23,077 bases of DNA from Gryganskiella cystojenkinii (lineage: Eukaryota > Mortierellomycota > Mortierellomycetes > Mortierellales > Mortierellaceae): assembly GCA_015852425.1 (NCBI GenBank), contig JAAAIG010000519.1, forward strand, positions 1 to 23,077, read 5' to 3'. A program made the translations under genes and the position numbers. Below are positions 8,757 to 18,900 of the stretch, piece after piece. Within the stretch, counting starts at the first letter, position 1. The number at the start of each line of letters is the position of its first letter. Under the pieces are notes generated by a model. The model was not told where the DNA came from, ran no database searches, and saw only the letters and a program-made list of their open reading frames with translations.

Positions 8757-10601
8757 ATGTCGGCCATGCGCCATTTGCTGGACCTCTGCAAACGCAGAGG
8801 ATTCCTCTTCCAGTCCGCCGAGATTCACGGCGGACTCCGAGGTGCCTATGACTATGGTCCACTTGGTGTCGAACTCAAACGAAACCTCTCTCAGGAATGG
8901 TGGAACGCCATGGTCTACCAGCGGTCCAACGTCGTCGGCATCGATACCGCTATCATCACCCCTCCAGCGGTCCTCAAGACCTCGGGCCACGTGGATCAGT
9001 TCACAGACGAGATGGTCGACTCGAGACTCTCCAAGGAACGGTTCCGGCCCGACAAGGCCCCCGCTCTTACCTTGATCGATCCAGCCACCACCGAATCCAA
9101 AGCGAACAACCCCATCCTCCCCATCACAGCACCGGATAAGAACACGGCCAAGGCCTGGGAACACGAGATCAGGACGCAATTCGCAAAGGGCGCCTTGATC
9201 ACTCGCAAGGGCAAAGAGATTCAGTTACAAGTCGAACGCATGGAAAAGAACAAGATCATTTTCAAACGAGACCACAACTCGACGACCACAGCCACAGAGG
9301 AAGAACTCAACCCTCAGGTCCCTTATCACGGCTATGTCGACCCCAACTCAAACTCGCCCTTTTTGACAGAATCTCGACCTTTCAACTTGATGTTCAAGAC
9401 CTACTTGGACCCCATCGACCCCATCGACAGAGTCATCACCACAACCTTGTCTTCTGAAAGGGCCGGAGCCGACAAGACGACGACCCGACAAGATGTCGAC
9501 AGGGCCCTTTACCCTTCGCTCACCTATCTCCGGCCCGAAACCGCTCAGGGAGTCTTTATCAACTACGCAACCGTGCAGCGGTCCCACCCCCATCTTCGAG
9601 TCCCCTTCGGGATCGCTCAAATCGGCAAATCATTCCGAAACGAGATTCGGTTAGAACACGCCATCTTTCGTACACCGGAATTTGAACAGATGGAGCTCGA
9701 GTATTTCGTCGCACCCTGGGAAGCACCCCAGGAATTCGAACTCTGGCGACAATCACGCATGGACTGGTGGCGGTACTATGCTCGTAACCCAGATCGGATC
9801 CGTGAACGGGCGCATGCTCAGGATGAATTGGCGCATTATTCCAGTGGTTGTGTCGATGTCGAGTACCTGTTCCCCTGGGGTTGGGGTGAAGTCGAGGGCA
9901 TCGCCAACCGAGGTGATTTCGATCTTCGGAAACACTCCGAGGCCACGGGGATCAAACTGCAATACACAGATGCCGCACTCATGATGGAACGGCAGCAAAG
10001 AGAAAAAGCGTCTGGAATCAAAGAAATCGTTGACGACACCCGGGAAAGATTCACTCCTCATGTGGTCGAGTCCTCTTGTGGGTTGAATCGGGCCATGTTG
10101 GCATTCATGTTGGATGCGATGGAGGTTGTCGATGATCAGGGTCGAGTCGTAGGCCTGGAAGGCGGCGATGAAACTCCAGACCAGAAAAACGCCAAGAAAC
10201 CGTCCTCCTCTACATCACCGTTGCGGACAATCATGAAACTTCATCCACGTCTGGCACCTGTCAAGGTCGCGATCTTGCCTTTGGTCTCCAACAATGAAGA
10301 CCTAATGAAGATCTCACAGAGAATCGCTCAGGATCTGAGACAAGAGCTTCAAGTGAACATTGCCCTCGAGAGCCAGAGCACAACGGTCGGTAAACGGTAC
10401 TACCGCATGGACGAAATCGGAACCCCTTGGTGTGTCACAGTTGATTACGACACATTAAAAGACGACTCGGTTACGATCCGTGATCGCGACACGGGATTAC
10501 AACGTCGAGTCCCCATTGATGAGGTCCTCGAGATTGTGCAAGATGGTCTCCGGTTACGTCCAAGAAGGAAGACTCGAGTATTGCCACCAGCGTCCACTTA
10601 G
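8757..10601 (+). CDS. Glycyl-tRNA synthetase, bacterial-like single-chain (class II) type
   Basis: An intronless frame of 614 residues. It charges tRNA-Gly with glycine using ATP. Landmarks: CKRRGFLFQSAEIHGGLRGA (residues 11-30), YDYGPLGVELKRN (31-43, motif 1 area), LRPETAQGVF (258-267), PFGIAQIGKSFRNEI (283-297, motif 2 with its Arg), WGEVEGIANRGDFDL (376-390), ESSCGLNR (438-445, motif 3 with its Arg), and the anticodon-binding domain at about 493-600 including GKRYYRMDEIGTPWCVTVD and IRDRDTG. The N-terminal block (CKRRGF-x-FQS-x-EI-x-GG and YDYGPLGVELKRN), LKLHP-like KLHPRLAPVKVAILPL and DEIGTPWCVTVD are closer to the bacterial homodimeric enzymes than to the cytosolic eukaryotic form. An insertion lies at about residues 105-190. 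The ATG at 8757 is the first in frame; the frame stays open upstream to 8592 without another ATG. A mitochondrial role is possible but not shown. It converges with the Ser-rich gene downstream. Confidence 0.9.
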   Translation: MSAMRHLLDLCKRRGFLFQSAEIHGGLRGAYDYGPLGVELKRNLSQEWWNAMVYQRSNVVGIDTAIITPPAVLKTSGHVDQFTDEMVDSRLSKERFRPDKAPALTLIDPATTESKANNPILPITAPDKNTAKAWEHEIRTQFAKGALITRKGKEIQLQVERMEKNKIIFKRDHNSTTTATEEELNPQVPYHGYVDPNSNSPFLTESRPFNLMFKTYLDPIDPIDRVITTTLSSERAGADKTTTRQDVDRALYPSLTYLRPETAQGVFINYATVQRSHPHLRVPFGIAQIGKSFRNEIRLEHAIFRTPEFEQMELEYFVAPWEAPQEFELWRQSRMDWWRYYARNPDRIRERAHAQDELAHYSSGCVDVEYLFPWGWGEVEGIANRGDFDLRKHSEATGIKLQYTDAALMMERQQREKASGIKEIVDDTRERFTPHVVESSCGLNRAMLAFMLDAMEVVDDQGRVVGLEGGDETPDQKNAKKPSSSTSPLRTIMKLHPRLAPVKVAILPLVSNNEDLMKISQRIAQDLRQELQVNIALESQSTTVGKRYYRMDEIGTPWCVTVDYDTLKDDSVTIRDRDTGLQRRVPIDEVLEIVQDGLRLRPRRKTRVLPPAST

Positions 10602-10623
10602 TCGTAGATAGATCTCTTACATT

Positions 10624-10629
10624 ATTAAA
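10624..10629 (+). terminator. ATTAAA polyadenylation signal of the glycyl-tRNA synthetase
   Basis: ATTAAA begins 23 nt past the TAG at 10601, an acceptable variant signal at a suitable distance, and is followed by a T-rich stretch. Confidence 0.45.
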
Positions 10630-10651
10630 ATGTAAAGGCGTAATTTAATGG

Positions 10652-10670
10652 TTTTTTTTTTTTTTTTTTT
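10652..10670. repeat. Poly-T tract between convergent genes
   Basis: Nineteen consecutive T lie in the 145-bp gap between the synthetase stop (10601) and the Ser-rich gene stop (10747). On the plus strand it could help 3' end formation; on the minus strand it is poly-A, 77 nt or more past the other stop codon. Confidence 0.8.
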
Positions 10671-10746
10671 AATTTACAAAAGAAACAGAAAAAGAAAGAG
10701 GGAGTATAACAATGTGAATTCACTGGAGGGATGACCCTGATGAATA

Positions 10747-13700
10747 TTATGTTGGCATGACTCGCTTGGCCTTCTTTCGCATAAACACCCTCACGTTTTC
10801 CTCGGGTTGCAGCATTGGATTCAAAGATGCAGGCGTCATAGGTAGACTCGAGGGTGAGTTAGTTGGGTAAAGATTGTCGCCATAGCGGTTGCTGGCACGA
10901 GATGCTGTCACACCTTCTTCCGAGGAACTGCTCTCGTTGCCGCTGCTCTCGCCCGACGTGGTTGACGCTGCGGATGAGCATGATGTCGTCGAGTCTCCTA
11001 ACTGCGTGTGAGAATATTGCCCGTTCCATTGAGATCCATCGCTCTTGCCACCATTCATGGATATTGTCGCAGAGGACATGCTCGTGTCCCCGAGAGACGC
11101 CCTTCGTTGAAGCTCCTGAGCTCTCAGGACATCAACGTGTTTAGTACATAGCTCCTGAACGAGTGTAAATCTTCCGACTTTTGTACCTGGTGCATATAGT
11201 CGTGGCGTAGGCGGTCGCGAAGAGACGCCGTTACTCGCAGACGATGAAGAAGAAAAAGGAGACGAATTGGGTGGCGGTAGTGGTAGTGACGCCGATGAAG
11301 GCAAATAGGGCTGCGCCTGGCCGGACAGGTCAACAGGCAGCGACTGTGTCCGATTGTGAGTTAAGGGTCCACCAATCTGCTGATGGGAGATAGGCTCTTG
11401 ATTTGGACTGCCTATCATGTTTGGAATAGACTCGGACCCGCCGTTGGCCTTTTGTGTCGGGCTAGATCTAGCACGATTCTCTTGTTCCTCAGATCTATGG
11501 CGATTGCTCCTTCGCCGATTTCTCGATACTGGAGGGGGACGAGTTGGGGATGGTGGGGGTCGCAACGGTAGCGGTCGTCGATTTTCGTTCTCGTTTCCCT
11601 CATCTTCTTCCTCGAGAGGAGAATCCAGACCACCCTCTGAATCTGATATCTCAATTTGTCGCGAGAGTGGCGAGGGTGAGGGAGACCGCGTCCTAGATAC
11701 TGCAGAGGACCCTCCTGAACGAAGATGACTGGATGGTGGTCTATGATGATGCGAGTGTCCTCCTCCGCTACCTGGGGCATGGCTCTTGTTTCTGGAGTGC
11801 TGCTGAAGGGCGTGGAGCGCAGCCATGGGGACATGGTGCTGATGTGATGTTGGAGGAACCTGAGGTGCAACCGTGTGAGATTGCGGTGGCGGCAAGAGAT
11901 TGGCGACACTTGGTGTCTCCAAGGGGTGAACACTCGCAGCAGAATCATAGTATTTGAGTGGCTGTGGTTCTTGTTGCTGTTGTTTTGGTTGTTGTTGTTC
12001 CAGCTCTTGCTGCGGCCCTAATCCAGGGAGAGATCGGGATGAAACAAAAGGCTCTTCCCGGGGCGCATGCTCATTCTCAAGTTCAATAGCGACAGCTGTG
12101 AAAGAAGTAAAGGATCGTGGCCGACCAACATGTCCCGAAAGTTGCATGGTGTCCAAGGGTGCTCTGAATGCAGTTCCGTTGGGTCTTCTTGTTGGTAACA
12201 TTCGTTCGGTCTCTTTTGTTTTGGACCTAGATCCTGGCAGCAACCCCGAAGGTGAATAAGAATTCCGTCGACCATGGACAATACCGCCTTTGATAAATGA
12301 AAGTCCCTCCAGATCTTGACTCGATCCAGACTTTTGAAGAGACGACGCAGATTGGGCACGCAGGGGCGGCACAGTCATAGAAATGGGTACGGATCCTGCA
12401 GTCAGAGGCGGTCGTCTGGCCAAGTCAGACGTTGCTTCAGTTTGTTGAAGCTGTGTGGTGGCTGTTGTTGCTGTTGTTGTTGCTGTTGTTGTTGCTGTTG
12501 GTATATTGGACAAGGATTGGGTCGACAGCGACGTCTGCGACCCACTATCCCGATTGGGCTTGGACCAGAACTGAGGGTCCCAAATGTTGGTCTTGCAAAG
12601 ATTCGAATCCGTACTTTTGTCCGAACTAGAGGTGTTTCCCGCTGATTCAGGCTGGTACCCAGGCACATCCTGCTTTACGAATCCTCGAGTGGACTCTGGC
12701 GCATCAACTGAGAGATTGTCTACACCCGAATCGATCAACGACTCTTCCTGAGAGGATGCCACCTCATCCGGTAAAATAGTGATCCCTGCCAGCTTTGCAA
12801 ACTCGGACACGGAGAGATCCTCGGAATGCAACATGTACATGGCGTTTGTCGCAGAAGAAGCCGTACCACCAACGGGCAAGGAGAGATAATAACCTGGAAG
12901 AGACCGTTTCTTTTTCGGGTTCATGAACCCCATTTTCCTTGTCGCCGCTTCCCAGCCTTTGACAAATGATGAGGAGGAGGACGAAGTGGTCGAGGTCGGA
13001 TCGTTGTTGCCATGGGACGACGCGGCGGGGGTCTGTTTTGAGATTGAAACGGAAGAGGTTAGTGCGTTCGATATGGAAGGAGCGGTCGATGAGGCGGATT
13101 TCGTAGTGGACGAAGAAGTAGAGACGAGTCCCAGCATGGCTAGCGAGCGCAACGGTGACCTAAACAATCTAACACCATTGCTGTTGATGTCGTTATTCCC
13201 ACTGTTTGCTCTCTGTGACGATGATGACGACAACGGCGCCACTTCGCCAATGGCATCGTTGCTTGTCGATGTCGATGTCATTTTGACGCTGTCCGTGATA
13301 TCCAAGGTATGATCGATAATGCAGTTGGCGTTATCGTTATCGCGCGGCGAAGAAGAAGAAGAAGCGGGCCGAGCAAGGAGGGGCTGTAGAGATAGAGCAC
13401 AAACTGGCGCAGGCGAAAGACTAGTAGACTGTTTGGGCCTTGAACTGGCTCCTCGCATGCTATTGTTGCCACTGCCACCAATAGTGCCACCTCCGCCCTC
13501 AAAAGCTCTCCGTTCAAAGACGACATCCGTGATTTTTGTCGGCATCTTTGCAGAGCGTGTGGAGGCGATGGTGCCATGTGCCCTAAAGTCCGATATTGTG
13601 ATGTTGTAGGCTGAATGAACAGTGGTATAAGGGCTTTTGTTACTGGCACCTCTAGTCACGGCGCTGCTGCTGTTGGCGGTATCAAGGCTGCTGTTGCTAC

Positions 13701-14598
13701 TGTTTCTCAGTGAACACGAGGATGACAGGAAAGTACGTGTTGAGGGGGAGGATCGTGACGGGGGGAAGGGAAAGCTTGCCTTGCTGTTGCTTCTGCCTCG
13801 TGTTCCTTGCATAGTTCCTGCTGCTGCTGCTGCTGCTGTTGCTGATAATGATGATGTTGCTGCACTGTCAGCCGAGAGGTTCGAGGTAGGGTTTCGTTGA
13901 TCCAGTGTGCGATGTAATGCATGATAGTGCGACTGAAGAAAGCCAAAGAACCCTCGCTTATTGTGTTTGGATGAGAAAAGTCCAGATTGATGGCGTTGGT
14001 GGCGGTGATGCTGGTAGTGTTGCTGTGGGTGATGGTGTTGTTGGCTCGGAGGTACTTGTGGTTGCAGTCGGTCCTGTTCGGAACCATGGTGGCGTACGGT
14101 GGGTGAAAGGAGTTGTTGTTGTTGTTGATGGCCTTGCGAGTGCTGATGATGCTGATGATGAAGATGGTGGTTGAGGTGAGTATGGTGGGTATGGTGTTGC
14201 CGACGGTGATGGATCTGAAGCAGTTGTGAGAACTTGAACTTCGGAGATAACGGTGAGACTGGCGATGTAGGTGAGGAAGGTGCTGTCGAAGAAGAGGATG
14301 AACACGGCGAAGGCGACAAAGGTGAATAGAGACCTTGGTCAGAACCGGCTCTGACAAGTCTACCATTTTTGAAATTGCTGTTGACGATGACCAAGGGGCT
14401 AATCCTCTTGCTTGCAGAGTTGCTATTGTTGCTATTGCTATTGCTATTGCTATTGATATTGATATTGATATTGTTGTTGCTACTGGTGCTGTTGCTGCTG
14501 CTGCTGCTGCTATTGCTGTCGCTGTTGCTGTTATGCACCGAAGAAGTGGGGGTCGGTGGTGTGGAAGAAGGGACGACGGAAGCGGTTGCCATGGCCAT
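10747..14598 (-). CDS. Large Ser/Asn/His-rich low-complexity protein, function unknown
   Basis: An uninterrupted frame of 1283 residues. The first ATG in frame is at 14598; upstream the frame reaches a TAA at 14688 with no other ATG, and GCC precedes the ATG. From the N-terminus: Ser/Asn homopolymers partly encoded by repeated ATTGCT-type hexamers (about 14400-14530), a His/Gln-rich segment (about 14000-14210), poly-Ala, and long Ser/Thr-rich stretches. Then comes an ordered-looking island at about 12970-12770 containing MGFMNPKKKRSLPGYYLSLP and EFAKLAGITILPDE. Further on is a Pro-rich segment with PLPLRPPPSPTRPPPVSR, resembling SH3 ligands, next to a basic RNRRRSNRHR cluster. A second island near 11210-11100 contains APGTKVGRFTLVQELCTKH, and the end is the basic RVFMRKKAKRVMPT. 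No known domain, signal peptide or membrane segment was recognised. The make-up suggests a disordered regulatory, cytoskeletal or signalling scaffold, but that is only inference. Confidence 0.8.
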   Translation of the reverse strand: MAMATASVVPSSTPPTPTSSVHNSNSDSNSSSSSSNSTSSNNNINININSNSNSNSNNSNSASKRISPLVIVNSNFKNGRLVRAGSDQGLYSPLSPSPCSSSSSTAPSSPTSPVSPLSPKFKFSQLLQIHHRRQHHTHHTHLNHHLHHQHHQHSQGHQQQQQLLSPTVRHHGSEQDRLQPQVPPSQQHHHPQQHYQHHRHQRHQSGLFSSKHNKRGFFGFLQSHYHALHRTLDQRNPTSNLSADSAATSSLSATAAAAAAGTMQGTRGRSNSKASFPFPPSRSSPSTRTFLSSSCSLRNSSNSSLDTANSSSAVTRGASNKSPYTTVHSAYNITISDFRAHGTIASTRSAKMPTKITDVVFERRAFEGGGGTIGGSGNNSMRGASSRPKQSTSLSPAPVCALSLQPLLARPASSSSSPRDNDNANCIIDHTLDITDSVKMTSTSTSNDAIGEVAPLSSSSSQRANSGNNDINSNGVRLFRSPLRSLAMLGLVSTSSSTTKSASSTAPSISNALTSSVSISKQTPAASSHGNNDPTSTTSSSSSSFVKGWEAATRKMGFMNPKKKRSLPGYYLSLPVGGTASSATNAMYMLHSEDLSVSEFAKLAGITILPDEVASSQEESLIDSGVDNLSVDAPESTRGFVKQDVPGYQPESAGNTSSSDKSTDSNLCKTNIWDPQFWSKPNRDSGSQTSLSTQSLSNIPTATTTATTTATTATTQLQQTEATSDLARRPPLTAGSVPISMTVPPLRAQSASSLQKSGSSQDLEGLSFIKGGIVHGRRNSYSPSGLLPGSRSKTKETERMLPTRRPNGTAFRAPLDTMQLSGHVGRPRSFTSFTAVAIELENEHAPREEPFVSSRSLPGLGPQQELEQQQPKQQQQEPQPLKYYDSAASVHPLETPSVANLLPPPQSHTVAPQVPPTSHQHHVPMAALHALQQHSRNKSHAPGSGGGHSHHHRPPSSHLRSGGSSAVSRTRSPSPSPLSRQIEISDSEGGLDSPLEEEDEGNENENRRPLPLRPPPSPTRPPPVSRNRRRSNRHRSEEQENRARSSPTQKANGGSESIPNMIGSPNQEPISHQQIGGPLTHNRTQSLPVDLSGQAQPYLPSSASLPLPPPNSSPFSSSSSASNGVSSRPPTPRLYAPGTKVGRFTLVQELCTKHVDVLRAQELQRRASLGDTSMSSATISMNGGKSDGSQWNGQYSHTQLGDSTTSCSSAASTTSGESSGNESSSSEEGVTASRASNRYGDNLYPTNSPSSLPMTPASLNPMLQPEENVRVFMRKKAKRVMPT

Positions 14599-14929
14599 GG
14601 CCACGGACACATTCTCTCCCTCTCTCGCACTCGTCGTGTTGATCTGTTCGTCTGATCTTGAGAAGAATGCTTCGTTAAAGTATTGTTAAGTAGTGGACTC
14701 GAAGAAGCTATCCCAGAGACAAAGAAGTAAAGACAGGAGCCTTATTATTAGAAAACAAAGAGGGGAAAAGAGTTTGGTCGGTGAACACAAAAGAGACGCA
14801 GATGTCACCGTGGCGAAAATGTTACCTTCCAAGAGAGTGACCGTGGGGGAACAAAGAAAGAAAGGTTCAGTGAATGAGCGAATGAGAAGGGAAATGAATG
14901 CAAAATGGACACGGAATGGAGATTCGAAC

Positions 14930-14995
14930 GAGAGAAAGAAAGAGAGAAAGAGAGAGAGATAGAGAGATAGAGAGAGAGTGAGCGAGAGAGAGGGA
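14930..14995. repeat. Imperfect (GA)n microsatellite
   Basis: GA repeats interrupted by AAA and GAT units lie about 335 nt upstream of the Ser-rich gene start; on the transcribed strand this is a CT tract. Confidence 0.85.
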
Positions 14996-15148
14996 TTGGC
15001 CTATTTTTTTTCCTTTCGTTAGCACGACTCGTTGCTATCTGCTATCTGCCATTCTTTACTTTTGCAATTGACACTTCATCGTTGTAACTAACTTGCCCTT
15101 CATTCCCGCCCCCCATGCACACATTCATTCTAAAAAAAAGTATTAAAA

Positions 15149-15174
15149 CAACAAGCTCTGCAGGAAGCTTGTTG
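15149..15174. repeat. Perfect 9-bp hairpin
   Basis: CAACAAGCT (15149-15157) pairs fully with AGCTTGTTG (15166-15174) across the 8-nt loop CTGCAGGA. There is no T-run after it and no gene end beside it, so the role is unknown. Confidence 0.5.
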
Positions 15175-15817
15175 GGACAGGCCATCGCTCCACTCTGTCT
15201 CTCTCCTTGGGCGCCTCTTTCACATACTTAAAGAAAAAGACTCTTCTTCTCTCTCACACACACCTTTTCACGTTCTCTTTGTCTCCGTCCTTCCTTTGTT
15301 CTCTGTCTCCTTTTGCAGTGCTGTTCTCTTTTCACGATCGAGCAGAAAGTAAAATATGGACTCTACTGTTCTTCTCTTCCCCTTTTTCCCCACGATCAGC
15401 TACACCGCCGTCGAGTTTGCTTCTTTTTGGGCCCTCTTTGTTTGCAAAAACGAAAACAAAAACAACGAGTTTGATTGCTGCTGGATATTCCCAAGTGCCG
15501 TGGAACAAAACAGATTACGATAATGACATCTTCAAGCAATTACAGAAGTTTTTTTCGTTGGCGATTTTTTTCATTTTTCTCAGGGGGTCAAGGTTGAGTG
15601 TCTAAGATGAAGGGGCAAGGCAGGCAAGAACAAACAAGGAAGGCGGGGTGGGGGGATGCAGACGCAGTGTTTTGCCTCCCTTACCCCACATTATTCATTA
15701 TGAACAATGCTGCTGTGAGCGACTGCAACAGAAGGCTGAACAGAAAACGCGATGCTTTTACAGAAAACAAGAAAAAACGCGTCGATTGCTCTTTGCAATT
15801 TAAAACGTTGCTGGATA

Positions 15818-15823
15818 TTTATT
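15818..15823 (-). terminator. Candidate AATAAA polyadenylation signal of RPC2
   Basis: The minus strand reads AATAAA about 124 nt past the RPC2 stop at 15947. The distance is longer than usual but possible, and I see no better signal closer. Confidence 0.35.
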
Positions 15824-15946
15824 TGCTGTGTGGGTTTTCTTTGAATGCTCATGCAAAATGCTCTTCCGTTTGTCTCTCGTCTTTCTCTCTGCAACTTTTC
15901 TTTGCAAAGTCTGTTCTGGTTTTCAACTCATCTGAACATTTGTCTT

Positions 15947-18900
15947 TTAAAACACGTTCTGGAGCTGCAACCGGGGGATGACATTCATCGACTGCAGTTC
16001 CTGGAACAACAACTTGCACGCGTACGGGATCTGCATCTTGGCCATGCCCTTGGAACTCTTGCAGTGCTGACACCAACCAGCGTATCCCAACAGACCACAC
16101 TTTTCACAAACATGGATCTCAAAGATATCTGATGATATCATCAAACGCTCCAGCAACAACATACTGGCACCATAACCGATCAAACAATCTGTAGCAAAGA
16201 TAAAAATAAATGGTCAAAAGAAAAGGAGTCAATAATCTGGCGAATGAGAGAATAAAACAACATACCCGCGGGAAATGGCTCTTCATATGCTCCTTTTTTC
16301 AAATTCTTCTTACCTCTTTCCATCTCTCCGAGACGCAATCCTCCATCTCTGGAACGACCCTCTGTTGGCTGTCTCGTCAGCACAGCGCGCGGTCCGCGTG
16401 AACGAGAATGCATCTTGTCCATAACCATATGCTTCAACTTTTGGTAATACACGGGTCCAAAGTAGATATATGCCGACAATGGCTCTCCGGTTACACCACT
16501 TGTCACGTAATCCTTGCCTGAATAAGAGAATCCATTCTCGATCAAGATCCGACTCATGTCCTCGACCTTGGATCCTCCAAACGCCGTTCCGTACTGCAAT
16601 TCACCCTTCAACACTCCAGCCTTGCCCGCCAACAGTTCGATCATCTTTCCGACCGTCATACGTGAGGGGAAACCATGGGGGTTCATGATCACATCGGGAC
16701 AGACGCCCAAATCCGAGAATGGCATGTCCTCCTGCTGAATGATAATACCGCAAACTCCCTTTTGTCCGTGACGAGACGAGAATTTGTCTCCCAGCTCTGG
16801 ACGACGGGTTTGACGGATCAATGCCTTGATCAATGTCTGGTCATTATCCGTAGTCGTCATCAGCACCTTGTCCACATAACCCTCCATGGCACTCTTGTAC
16901 GACATCGGAGCATTCTTATAGGCGTTCGCAGTCGGGTCCCGTGAGTTCACACCAACATCTGAGCTCGTATTCGTGGGCATCTGCTTGTTGATGTACACTT
17001 GACCAGGCTTGATACGCTCACCCACGGCGGCGATTCCGTCCTTGTCGATGACTTCAAACTTCTCGTTAACAGTTGTGGGATCGTCGGGGTTGACGGGAGG
17101 ATCGGCGAGACGGTCATAACTTCCGTTGCCGTATTGGCGAAGCAGCGTAGCATATTTGCGGAGAACCTGGCAACGACCATATCCACGATCCAAAGATGCC
17201 TTGTTTAGGACCAAGGCATCCTCAATATCGTATCCAGAGTTGGACATGACAGCAACGGTGGCGTTTTGACCGGCAGGAAGCTTGTCATAACCAATCATCT
17301 CGATTGTCTTGGTCTTGACCATAGGCTGTTGAGGGTACACCATCAGATACAACAGGGTGTCGATACGGTTGAGCTGATTATAAGCAATAGCACCGATAGC
17401 TTGCTTACCCATAGCACACTGGTAAGTGTTACGAGGAGACTGGTTGTGGTGAGGATAAGGAATAAGACCGGCGACAGCACCCAAGATCGTAAAGGGCTCG
17501 ATTTCTACATGGGTCGACTCGGGAATAATCTCGCGCTCATAAAGTGCAATGTTGGAATCACTCTCCTCGTTGACATCCAGGTATTCGATCAATCCCATTT
17601 GCAAAAAGTCGTCGAAAGACAACTTGCCGGCCGATAACTGCTCAATGTGTTCCGACTTGACGCGGGGCTTGCCCTTCTCGACGATGATCAGGGGTCTGCA
17701 AATACGACCACCATCGCAGGAGATATGGACAGAATTGTGGTGGTCACTGATAAAGATGCTGACAAACTCGGAAATGCGGCCGGCTCTACGCATACGACGG
17801 AAAGCCGAGACAAACTGTTTGCTGTGACGCGTGATTCCGAGAATGTTTCCGTTCAAGAACACCATGAAGGTATCTGGCAAGTAGACTTCGGGACCAGTCA
17901 ATAGGGAGACGTCTATTTGAAATTTAGAAAAATAACGGTACAAGGGGGTAAGTGCCCTGTACAAAGCCAATTCAGACTGAAGCCAAAAGAGAGTATTAAG
18001 ATCGAATTTTTTCGCACCTTCAACACCGAGAATGAACGCCAACTTGACAATGGGTTCTTCTTCGTCATCGACTGTAATATGTGTCATCAAAGCCAAGTTC
18101 TTGACGAGACCACAGGCTTCTCCTTCTGGGGTATCAGAGGGACACAGCATTCCCCACTGTGAGGGCTGCAATGCTCTTGGACCGGACACCTTTCTTGTTT
18201 TTTCGAACTGAGACGAAATACGGGTCATCATACCAAGAGCAGCGATGAAACTGAGGCGACTCAGAACCTGTGTGATACCAGCTCTCTCCATCTTAAAACG
18301 TTTCAAACTCCAGTTTCCTGATGAGATAGCGCGGACGAATCCCGACGTGATATGGTCTCCGTGGAAGAGCAGCGTAGAGTAAACATCGAATTCCTGTGTC
18401 CGATTGGGTTTCTTCAAGACCTTGTCGATATTCATCTTCAAATCAGTGTTGAACTTCTTAAACAGATCCTCGAACAATAGTGAAAGCAACTGTCCAGCCC
18501 TATACGACGTGGATAAAACATGTCAGTCACCATAGTCCAAAATTGAGACACCGTTATCAATCACCATGTGTGATTCTGCTGTGGGCAACTTACAACTCAA
18601 GACGCTTGTTTCCGACATAATCGCGGTCATCCACAAGGTCTCCGCGGAGCATAGCCATGACGACACGGCGGGTCATAACCGCAACGTAAATGCACTTGGG
18701 TCTGAAATTGTTATCGTGAACCTCCACATGAGCCAAAACGACAGTCGCCAGAATATCGAGCGCCTCCTCAGACTATCATAAAAATTAGAAAAATGGTAGC
18801 AAAAATTAGATCGCCGTCAAAAAAAGCAAAAATCCATGATTCTCGCGGCATAGGAAGGACTCGTATCAACACGCGAAGCTTACGGGGGGTCTGCGGATGC

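Larger units (their letters stand above)
14599..15946. other. Upstream region of the Ser-rich gene and 3' flank of RPC2
   Basis: About 1.35 kb without a gene I can support. Near the Ser-rich gene it is GA-rich on the plus strand (C/T-rich in its transcript), with a GA microsatellite at about 14930-14995. The middle is T/C-rich. A 9-bp hairpin lies at 15149-15174. A 132-codon plus-strand frame at 15207-15605 is Ser/Phe/Leu-rich and probably not coding. The right end holds the RPC2 3' flank with an AATAAA on the minus strand at 15818-15823. Confidence 0.6.

Noticed and set aside
13707..14630. Minus-strand frame of 307 codons overlapping the start of the Ser-rich gene
   Set aside because: It is a shifted reading of the same trinucleotide and hexanucleotide repeats; the 1283-codon frame is far longer and contains the ordered islands.
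14905..14940. GATTCGAAC resembling an inverted tRNA B box
   Set aside because: The surrounding bases cannot form a T-stem and no A box lies at the right distance.
15207..15605. Plus-strand frame of 132 codons between the Ser-rich gene and RPC2
   Set aside because: Ser/Phe/Leu-rich product of a T/C-rich tract, with no domain and no conserved-looking segment.
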